From Oscillospiraceae bacterium (GTDB lineage: Bacteria > Bacillota > Clostridia > Oscillospirales > Ruminococcaceae): 10,959 bases of DNA. Position 1 is the first letter of the stretch, and every line of letters starts with the position of its first letter. This document shows positions 1 to 4,716 of the stretch, piece after piece. The notes under the pieces are model-generated. The model was given only the letters and a program-made list of their open reading frames with translations. It had not been told where the DNA came from and ran no database searches. The position numbers and the translations under genes are program-made. The stretch covers positions 1 to 10,959 of the forward strand of contig JAAVIG010000144.1 of the NCBI GenBank assembly GCA_014796735.1, read 5' to 3'.

Positions 1-42
1 GCATATTTTTTTGTTTTTTCCTGCAATAAGTATCTTCCGCAT
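1..42 (-). CDS. 5' end of an unidentified gene, cut by the left window edge
   Basis: Only the first 14 codons are inside the window. They read MRKILIAGKNKKIC from an ATG at 42-40 and stay open to the edge. The start is supported by an AAAGG Shine-Dalgarno on the minus strand (plus-strand 53-57), 10 bases before the ATG, and by a well-formed promoter upstream at 100-128. The N-terminus, a basic residue followed by a short hydrophobic beta-strand-like run, would suit many cytosolic alpha/beta proteins, including response-regulator receiver domains. That is too little to name a function. It lies downstream of, and in the same direction as, the DUF3810 gene, but a hairpin terminator and its own promoter separate them. 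Confidence 0.55.
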   Translation of the reverse strand, partial: MRKILIAGKNKKIC

Positions 43-99
43 TTTGATCCGACCTTTCTGATATTTACGGTACAAGCCTTGATTTAATGGCTTTTTTAT

Positions 100-128
100 A
101 GTATATCACGTCTTGAGGAAATAGTCAA
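100..128 (-). promoter_or_regulatory. Sigma-A-type promoter for the left-edge gene
   Basis: On the minus strand, TTGACT (plus 123-128) and TATACT (plus 100-105) are separated by 17 bases. A TGA directly before the -10 makes it an extended -10 element. The predicted transcript starts near 93 and reaches the ATG at 42. A short AAGCC/GGCTT hairpin (75-79 with 89-93) sits at the start of the leader. Confidence 0.65.
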
Positions 129-169
129 TATTTGCAGGATTATTTTTTATAACTTGCAAAAATTACAAC

Positions 170-207
170 AACGCCACACAGCCGCCGTGGGGCGGCCATG
201 TGGCGTT
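170..207 (-). terminator. Hairpin terminator after the DUF3810 gene
   Basis: AACGCCACA (170-178) pairs with TGTGGCGTT (199-207), enclosing a 2x2 internal mismatch and a second stem GCCGCC/GGCGGC with a GTGG loop. It lies 5 bases past the DUF3810 stop codon. On the minus strand it is followed by a T-rich but interrupted tail (GTTGTAATTTTTG). Stem strength and position argue for termination; the imperfect T-run lowers certainty. Confidence 0.65.
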
Positions 208-212
208 AACGG

Positions 213-1364
213 TTATAATTTTCCGCCGTTTGCTTTCCATTCGGCAAGCATAAGATCAACCACTCTGCCGTAGCTTTTGGTGCCGTCGGTCTGGTTATTG
301 GCTTTGAGATACGCGTCGTTTACCGTGCTTGCAACCTTGTATGTAACCTTTTTGCGGTATGGAGACCAATACTCGTTTCGGTAAGCGTACTCCGAAAGTA
401 TCACAGGGTCGATCAAGGCGGTAAGCTCATAGTATTCGCTGTCGGTTGAGACGGTGCGGTAGGCGTTTAAGGCGTAGGTCAGCGCGTCTAAGTAGCCGCT
501 GTATCTGAAATAGGGACTGTCGCTTTCTCTGCATGCGATAAAGGCTATGTAATTCGCTTCGTCCTCTCTTATGAAGCCGCTTAAGTGGCTTAGCTCGTGA
601 CAGGCGGTAGCGCCCTGCGAGGACACTGGCATGGCGTTGTTGTAGTTTGCTTCCACCGTTACGGGGAAATATATTCCCGCTAAATTAAAGCTTGACATAA
701 CGCCTGAAGCCTGAACCGCCTTTGGCTGCGGGTAATAGGCTTTAAGTACCTCGTATTTTTCCGCCGCTTTTTCCATGCTTTCACAGGCTAAGCGATTGAA
801 ATCCTCCGGCTTTACCGGTCTTCCGTCACTGTTCAGCTCCACTTCACCTGCCGCCTTGTTTGCTTTTTCTATAAGGGTCAGGGTAAGTCCCCTTAACTCC
901 TCGGCGGTGTATTCGGTGAGGGTGAGACCGCTGTACCGGGAAAAGGGGGTACGGTTGTAGCCCGCAAGGCAATTTAAGGTGACTAAGAAAAACAATACCG
1001 CGGCGGCGAGAATCACCCACGATAAACCGTTAAAAAAAGCTCTGATACGCTGTCCCCGTCTGTGCTTTATGTACAGGATAAGGCTTACAAGCCCCGTAAG
1101 GGTGCCCAAAACAAACAAGATTACAAAAAGCTCTCCCACAGAAAAAGGAAATATTCCCCACAGCCTTGAACCGATACCCGAAAATATGGGATAGATATTA
1201 AAACCGAACCAATCCGCAAAAGCGGTGCTTGATCGGCTGGCGATAAGTACTGCCGCCGAGATGAGGACAAGAATCAGGGAGATCACCCAGCGGAGCTTGT
1301 TTATTTTCGGTCGGGGAGGATAGCTTTTTATAAAGGCGGTGTTTGATTTGAAGGCTGTTTTCAT
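213..1364 (-). CDS. DUF3810 family membrane protein with HExxH motif
   Basis: A 383-residue protein with three predicted membrane segments in its N-terminal part, at about residues 25-43, 76-99 and 113-131. A soluble C-terminal domain follows. This domain carries HELSH at 256-260, followed by an E267-D268-E269 cluster in REDEANYIAFIAC. This HExxH...E arrangement, the three-TM front and the length match the DUF3810 family of Clostridia and Bacteroidota. The motif is that of zinc metallopeptidases (H256 and H260 as ligands, E257 catalytic, a downstream Glu as third ligand), but to my knowledge no substrate is established, so peptidase activity is inference. Start: ATG at 1364 with AAAGGA on the minus strand (plus 1371-1376), 6 bases away. 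It begins only 18 bases after the stop of the SGNH lipoprotein gene, so the two are probably co-transcribed. The topology suggests a membrane-anchored enzyme acting at the cell envelope. Confidence 0.85.
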   Translation of the reverse strand: MKTAFKSNTAFIKSYPPRPKINKLRWVISLILVLISAAVLIASRSSTAFADWFGFNIYPIFSGIGSRLWGIFPFSVGELFVILFVLGTLTGLVSLILYIKHRRGQRIRAFFNGLSWVILAAAVLFFLVTLNCLAGYNRTPFSRYSGLTLTEYTAEELRGLTLTLIEKANKAAGEVELNSDGRPVKPEDFNRLACESMEKAAEKYEVLKAYYPQPKAVQASGVMSSFNLAGIYFPVTVEANYNNAMPVSSQGATACHELSHLSGFIREDEANYIAFIACRESDSPYFRYSGYLDALTYALNAYRTVSTDSEYYELTALIDPVILSEYAYRNEYWSPYRKKVTYKVASTVNDAYLKANNQTDGTKSYGRVVDLMLAEWKANGGKL

Positions 1365-1382
1365 TTCGGTTCCTTTTTAAAT

Positions 1383-2753
1383 TTATTTTACCACGCCTAT
1401 TCCGATAAGTCCGTAATACATACCGCCGTCGGTAGGCGCAACTTTTACCTCAACGGTGTGCTCCTTGCACTCGCTGCCTGTCCAAACGTGATCCGCTTCG
1501 GGGTTGCCCCAGCCGCCCGGTTTATTTGAAGGCATGGTGTTCACAAGCTCGCCGTCAATATAAACATCGGCGTCGGCGTAAGATGCGCCGTTGTTGCAGT
1601 GAAATACCAAGAAAAGGGTTTTGAATTCGGCGGTAAAGGTAACGGAGGCTCCTTTACTGCTGCGGTACATCCAGCCGTTATTAAAGGTAGCTACGACCTT
1701 GTTTGCTTCCGTAAAGCCCTCGAAGCCGATAACATTAAGCTGGTCTCTTTCCAGAAGCTCCATTTTGGAGTATTCCGTTGTATAAACGGCGGTGTCGGGG
1801 AGAGGAGTTATAGCGGGCGCGGAATCCATGCCGTCCGCTTCCTCCTTGACCTTGTTAAAGTAATTCATGAGGAAATCCTTTACAAGCTCATGTCCCCAGA
1901 AGTTGGGGTGAGATTCGTCATCGGAATACTTTTCCCAAGTCATCATTCCCGCGTCAAACATGGGGTTTATCGCATTGCCCACGCTTATCATAGGCAGTCC
2001 GTAATGTTCGCCCACTACCGCCATTTGAGGCTGGCAGCTGTAACGGTTCTTAAGCACGGTGAACAAAAGCGCGACAGCGGGCTGATTTTCCTTGTCGAGA
2101 CATTTTTTCACAAGGCTTTCGTAGCAATCTTTATACTGCTGATCTCCGCCGTCGTTTACCGCGTACTCGATAAAGATAATGTCCGGCTGTTTGTCCTTAA
2201 ACAGGTCTCTTTCCGCTCTTACCACGCCCAATACGGAGGGAGTGCCGCTTAAGCCAGCGTTTACATAATTTACGGTGGTATTGGGGAACATTTCGCTCAG
2301 CGCGTCATGGGTCAATTTAGCGTAGCAAAGGCTGTCCCCCGCGGAAATACCTTCGGTTATCGAGCCGCCGATAAAGCCCACGGTGATCTCCTCTCCCGCT
2401 TCGGCTTTTTTCATAACGTTTATCATTCGGGAGGTATCGCCAACCGTCATTAAGCTGTTGTTTATCATATATTCTCTTTGTTCCTCCTCGGACAGATCAG
2501 ATGAAGGCGGTTCTGCGGTGGTGTACTCTATCGAGGTTGTGGGAGGAACGGTGTTTACGGGTTCATTGTCGGGCGCTTCGCTGTTATTTGTTTCAGCGGT
2601 ATTTTCCGAATTTTCGGTGCTTTGGTTATTTTCCGTATCGGCCACGGAATTGTCGGAGGGGGTGGTGCTGTCGGTATCATTGCCGCCGTTTCCGGAGCAG
2701 CCGCTTACAAGCAGAAGCGAGGAAGCCAGCAGAAGTACAAGAAATTTTTTCAT
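1383..2753 (-). CDS. SGNH/GDSL hydrolase-family lipoprotein with C-terminal beta-domain
   Basis: A 456-residue secreted lipoprotein. Residues 1-18 form a signal peptide ending in the lipobox V16-S17-G18-C19, so Cys19 should be lipidated and anchored outside the membrane. Residues 20-95 are a low-complexity Ser/Thr/Asn/Glu/Pro spacer, typical of a tether through the wall. The catalytic domain (about 100-305) shows the SGNH blocks: GFIGGSITEG with nucleophile S131, the block II Gly in NAGLSG (about 167), N200 in YAVND, and the D279-E280-S281-H282-P DxxH pair. Residues about 330-456 look like a beta-sandwich, possibly carbohydrate-binding. Family members are esterases, many removing acetyl groups from glycans; the actual substrate is not readable here. 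Start: ATG at 2753 with AAAGGA (plus 2762-2767) 8 bases away. It is the first gene of an operon with the DUF3810 gene. Confidence 0.88.
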   Translation of the reverse strand: MKKFLVLLLASSLLLVSGCSGNGGNDTDSTTPSDNSVADTENNQSTENSENTAETNNSEAPDNEPVNTVPPTTSIEYTTAEPPSSDLSEEEQREYMINNSLMTVGDTSRMINVMKKAEAGEEITVGFIGGSITEGISAGDSLCYAKLTHDALSEMFPNTTVNYVNAGLSGTPSVLGVVRAERDLFKDKQPDIIFIEYAVNDGGDQQYKDCYESLVKKCLDKENQPAVALLFTVLKNRYSCQPQMAVVGEHYGLPMISVGNAINPMFDAGMMTWEKYSDDESHPNFWGHELVKDFLMNYFNKVKEEADGMDSAPAITPLPDTAVYTTEYSKMELLERDQLNVIGFEGFTEANKVVATFNNGWMYRSSKGASVTFTAEFKTLFLVFHCNNGASYADADVYIDGELVNTMPSNKPGGWGNPEADHVWTGSECKEHTVEVKVAPTDGGMYYGLIGIGVVK

Positions 2754-2822
2754 AAATTAAGTCCTTTCCTATGGGTGAAAATTTTGGTTAAATTGTTTTT
2801 AATTATTATACCTTATAAAAAT

Positions 2823-2851
2823 ATTATACAAAAGCTGAAAGAAAATGTCAA
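2823..2851 (-). promoter_or_regulatory. Consensus sigma-A promoter of the SGNH-DUF3810 operon
   Basis: On the minus strand, a perfect TTGACA (plus 2846-2851) and a perfect TATAAT (plus 2823-2828) are separated by exactly 17 bases. The predicted start is near 2816, giving a leader of about 60 bases before the ATG at 2753. A second TATAAT-like sequence lies just downstream without a matching -35. Confidence 0.85.
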
Positions 2852-2939
2852 GTCCGCAGCCCGACAACGCTCTGCCAATTTTTTCCCGTAATGTAAATTT
2901 GTTCAAGTGTACAAAACAAGCCCATAATAATAAAATACA

Positions 2940-2967
2940 GTAGGGGTGACTCTGCTGTTGCCCCTGC
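2940..2967. repeat. Hairpin of unknown role upstream of mazF
   Basis: GTAGGGGTGA (2940-2949) can pair with TTGCCCCTGC (2958-2967) over 10 positions, including three G-T wobbles, with an 8-base loop. It is followed by a short AAAAATTTTT tract at about 2972-2981, but not by an immediate T-run, so it is not a convincing terminator. It could sit at the 5' end of a longer mazF transcript started from the CATAAT candidate at 2923. Confidence 0.4.
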
Positions 2968-2997
2968 AGGTAAAAATTTTTCTTAAGTGTAATTTAA

Positions 2998-3026
2998 TTG
3001 AATATTTTTCCGTAAGCGGTTAAAAA
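2998..3026 (+). promoter_or_regulatory. Possible mazF promoter
   Basis: TTGAAT (2998-3003) and TAAAAA (3021-3026) are 17 bases apart, each matching the sigma-A consensus at four of six positions. It would give a leader of roughly 47 bases before the mazF ATG. This is the best-placed candidate, but it is weak. Confidence 0.4.
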
Positions 3027-3063
3027 TACAGTTACAGGCAACCGGAAGCATCAACTTTTATTT

Positions 3064-3070
3064 GGAAAGG
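3064..3070 (+). promoter_or_regulatory. Ribosome binding site that sets the mazF start
   Basis: GGAAAGG ends 9 bases before the ATG at 3080. An in-frame TTG at 3062 overlaps this site and so cannot use it. The ATG is therefore the start, which also matches the N-terminus of Bacillus EndoA. Confidence 0.75.
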
Positions 3071-3079
3071 ATCGAAAAA

Positions 3080-3424
3080 ATGACCGTAAAAAGAGGCGAG
3101 ATATATTACGCCGACTTAAGTCCCGTGGTGGGCTCCGAGCAGGGCGGAGTAAGACCCGTGCTTATTGTTCAGAACAATATGGGCAACCGTCACTCACCAA
3201 CCGTTATAGCGGCGGCTATTACCAGCCAGAAGGAAAAATCCAAGCTTCCCACACATATTACATTGGACGCTGAACGGTATGGGCTTGCAAAAGACTCTAT
3301 CGTGTTGTTGGAGCAGGTTCGTACATTAGACAAGAAAAGGCTTAAGGAAAGAATGGGGGAATTGGATAACGACGCTATGCACAGGGTTGATAGTGCGCTG
3401 TCGGTGAGCTTTGGATTGGAATAG
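3080..3424 (+). CDS. mazF: MazF/PemK-family mRNA interferase (EndoA type)
   Basis: A 114-residue toxin of the MazF/PemK family, closely resembling Bacillus subtilis EndoA (NdoA) in length and along its whole sequence: VKRGEIYYADLSPVVGSEQG at the start, the TLD(K) region near 90, and the C-terminal helix. The residues used by EndoA for RNA cleavage are present at the same numbers, R25 and T48. Family members are ribosome-independent endoribonucleases that cut single-stranded mRNA; the Bacillus enzyme recognises UACAU, and a similar specificity here is inference. No MazE/EndoAI-like antitoxin gene precedes or follows it, whereas in Bacillus the antitoxin gene lies immediately upstream. It forms a single-gene unit between a divergent intergenic region and a strong terminator. 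Identification is firm; the partner is unknown. Confidence 0.93.
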   Translation: MTVKRGEIYYADLSPVVGSEQGGVRPVLIVQNNMGNRHSPTVIAAAITSQKEKSKLPTHITLDAERYGLAKDSIVLLEQVRTLDKKRLKERMGELDNDAMHRVDSALSVSFGLE

Positions 3425-3428
3425 TATA

Positions 3429-3440
3429 AGAACATGTTCT
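3429..3440. repeat. Perfect 12-base palindrome after mazF
   Basis: AGAACATGTTCT is its own reverse complement and lies 4 bases after the mazF stop and just before the terminator stem. It could be a protein-binding dyad or chance. The half-sites GAAC/GTTC recall the Bacillus LexA box, but the gap is 2 bases instead of the required 4. Confidence 0.4.
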
Positions 3441-3443
3441 AAT

Positions 3444-3482
3444 AACAAAGGGGCTGTAAAAAACACAGTCCCTTTGTTTTTT
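3444..3482 (+). terminator. Rho-independent terminator after mazF
   Basis: AACAAAGGGGCTGT (3444-3457) pairs with ACAGTCCCTTTGTT (3465-3478) over 14 positions with one G-T wobble and a 7-base A-rich loop. The T-run continues to 3482. It separates mazF from pheST. Confidence 0.9.
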
Positions 3483-3503
3483 GAGAAAAATTTCCTCTAC
3501 CCC

Positions 3504-3532
3504 TTGCAACTTGACAAGTGTTGTGCTATAAT
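3504..3532 (+). promoter_or_regulatory. pheST promoter, extended -10
   Basis: TATAAT (3527-3532) is preceded directly by TGC, an extended -10. TTGCAA (3504-3509) sits 17 bases upstream as the -35. The more perfect TTGACA at 3511-3516 is only 10 bases from the -10 and cannot serve it. Predicted transcript start is near 3539, leaving a leader of about 115 bases. Confidence 0.7.
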
Positions 3533-3552
3533 GTATTAGATAAAATAGCTGA

Positions 3553-3611
3553 TTATGCCCTGACACCGATAAAATCCGCGCCGATTAAGCCATACAAAAA
3601 AGGCGGCATAA
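3553..3611 (+). promoter_or_regulatory. pheST leader with a long-loop hairpin, no T-box seen
   Basis: TTATGCC (3553-3559) pairs perfectly with GGCATAA (3605-3611), closing most of the leader into a loop. The AGCT at 3547-3550 could also pair with AGCT at 3611-3614. There is no T-box sequence of the GGTGGNACCGCG kind, no terminator-like hairpin with a T-run, and no leader ORF rich in Phe codons (the ATG at 3555 meets a stop two codons later). A regulatory role is possible but unproven. Confidence 0.35.
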
Positions 3612-3638
3612 GCTTATACGCTATTGAACCCCCAAAAG

Positions 3639-3644
3639 AAAGGA
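3639..3644 (+). promoter_or_regulatory. Ribosome binding site that sets a TTG start for pheS
   Basis: AAAGGA ends 9 bases before TTG at 3654. The in-frame ATG at 3645 touches the site with no spacing, and the TTG at 3624 lies upstream of it. TTG 3654 also gives the family's usual N-terminus. Confidence 0.7.
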
Positions 3645-3653
3645 ATGATACCA

Positions 3654-4673
3654 TTGAAAGAGCAGCTAAACAATATCCAGCAGCAGGCTCTTGCGGAAAT
3701 ACAGAACGCCTCCGATATAAAGACCGTTGACGATTTAAAGGTTCGCCTGCTTGGAAAAAAAGGCGAGCTTACCGCCATTTTAAAGCAAATGGGTAAGCTT
3801 TCCGCCGACGAAAGACCTGTTATCGGCCAGCTTGCCAACGAGGTAAGACAGTGCATCGAAAACGACATCTCCCGCCGCAGAGAGCAATTGAAGAGCTTGG
3901 ACACCGAAAGGCGCTTAAAAAAGGAAGCCCTTGACGTTACCCTTCCCGGAAGACGCATCGAGCAGGGCAGCAGGCACCCCTTGCATATAGTTCTTGACGA
4001 GCTTAAGGAAATATTCAAGGGCATGGGCTATTCGATAATGGACGGTCCCGAGGTCGAGGAAACAAAGTACGTCTTCGATATGCTGAATACCGACGAGGGG
4101 CACCCCGCCAGAGATTTTCAGGACACTTTCTATATAACCGAAAACATTCTGCTCAGAACACAGACAAGCTCCGTGCAGATACGCACCATGCTGGAGCAAT
4201 CCCCTCCCATAGCCATTTTCAGTCCCGGCAAGGTGTACAGAAACGACTCCGTTGACGCTACCCACAGCCCCATTTTCCACCAGTGCGAGGGTCTTGTGGT
4301 CGACAAGGGCATCACTTTCGGCGATTTAAAGGGTACTATCGAGACATTCGCCAAAAGGCTGTACGGAAACGATGTACAGATTCGTTTCCGTCCTCACCAC
4401 TTTCCTTATACCGAGCCTTCCGCGGAAGCCGATTTCCGATGCTTCAAGTGCGGCGGCAAGGGCTGTTCCCTCTGCAAGGGCGAGGGTTGGATAGAATTGT
4501 TGGGCTGCGGCGTTGTGCATCCTCAGGTGCTCTTGAACTGCAACATTGACCCCGAGGTTTACAGCGGCTTTGCCTTCGGTGTAGGCTTGGAGCGTCTCGC
4601 TATGATGAGATACGCCATTGACGATATGCGGCTTTTGTATGAAAACGATTTGAGGTTTTTGAAGCAGTTTTAG
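3654..4673 (+). CDS. pheS: Phenylalanyl-tRNA synthetase alpha subunit
   Basis: The catalytic subunit of the alpha2beta2 class II enzyme that attaches phenylalanine to tRNA-Phe, in the cytosol. From TTG 3654 it is 339 residues, the usual bacterial length, and the N-terminus lines up with Bacillus PheS (coiled-coil tRNA-binding arm, about 1-85). The catalytic core follows: the conserved RHPL (107-110), GPEVE (131-135) and HPARD (150-154), motif 2 around PGKVYRNDSVDATHS (191-205), a four-cysteine cluster C263-x2-C266-x4-C271-x2-C274 as in other Bacillota PheS, and motif 3 GFAFGVGLERLAM (305-317). Nothing essential appears missing. It is the first gene of a two-gene operon, with pheT 43 bases downstream. 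An ATG at 3645 would add three residues but has no RBS spacing. Confidence 0.97.
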   Translation: MKEQLNNIQQQALAEIQNASDIKTVDDLKVRLLGKKGELTAILKQMGKLSADERPVIGQLANEVRQCIENDISRRREQLKSLDTERRLKKEALDVTLPGRRIEQGSRHPLHIVLDELKEIFKGMGYSIMDGPEVEETKYVFDMLNTDEGHPARDFQDTFYITENILLRTQTSSVQIRTMLEQSPPIAIFSPGKVYRNDSVDATHSPIFHQCEGLVVDKGITFGDLKGTIETFAKRLYGNDVQIRFRPHHFPYTEPSAEADFRCFKCGGKGCSLCKGEGWIELLGCGVVHPQVLLNCNIDPEVYSGFAFGVGLERLAMMRYAIDDMRLLYENDLRFLKQF

Positions 4674-4700
4674 CTCTTAATTCTCATTTTTCAATTTTCA

Positions 4701-4708
4701 AAAGGAGG
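4701..4708 (+). promoter_or_regulatory. Strong ribosome binding site that sets a TTG start for pheT
   Basis: AAAGGAGG ends 8 bases before TTG at 4717. The next in-frame ATG, at 4729, is 20 bases away, too far to use this site. Confidence 0.8.
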
Positions 4709-4716
4709 ATTTTCCC

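Larger units (their letters stand above)
2754..3079. other. Divergent intergenic region without a gene
   Basis: These 326 bases separate the minus-strand SGNH operon from the plus-strand mazF. I looked for a small antitoxin ORF ahead of mazF and found none; the ATG at 2891 is followed at once by a stop. The region holds the consensus minus-strand promoter (2823-2851), a hairpin at 2940-2967, and weak plus-strand promoter candidates at 2998-3026 and 2899-2928 (TTGTTC, 18 bases, CATAAT). Confidence 0.7.

Noticed and set aside
1599..2252. 217-residue plus-strand reading frame
   Set aside because: It lies wholly antisense to the catalytic domain of the SGNH lipoprotein, which has clear family motifs; it has no recognisable domain itself.
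3062..3082. TTG at 3062 as the mazF start
   Set aside because: It overlaps the ribosome binding site and adds six residues not found in EndoA; ATG 3080 fits both spacing and homologues.
3429..3440. LexA (SOS) box after mazF
   Set aside because: The Bacillus LexA site needs GAAC and GTTC separated by four bases; here the gap is two, and the location is downstream of the gene.
3511..3516. Perfect TTGACA as the -35 of the pheST promoter
   Set aside because: It is only 10 bases from the TATAAT at 3527. TTGCAA at 3504 has the correct 17-base spacing.
3518..3730. 70-residue plus-strand reading frame across the pheS promoter and start
   Set aside because: It begins inside the promoter, upstream of the predicted transcript start, overlaps pheS in another frame, and has no RBS or recognisable content.
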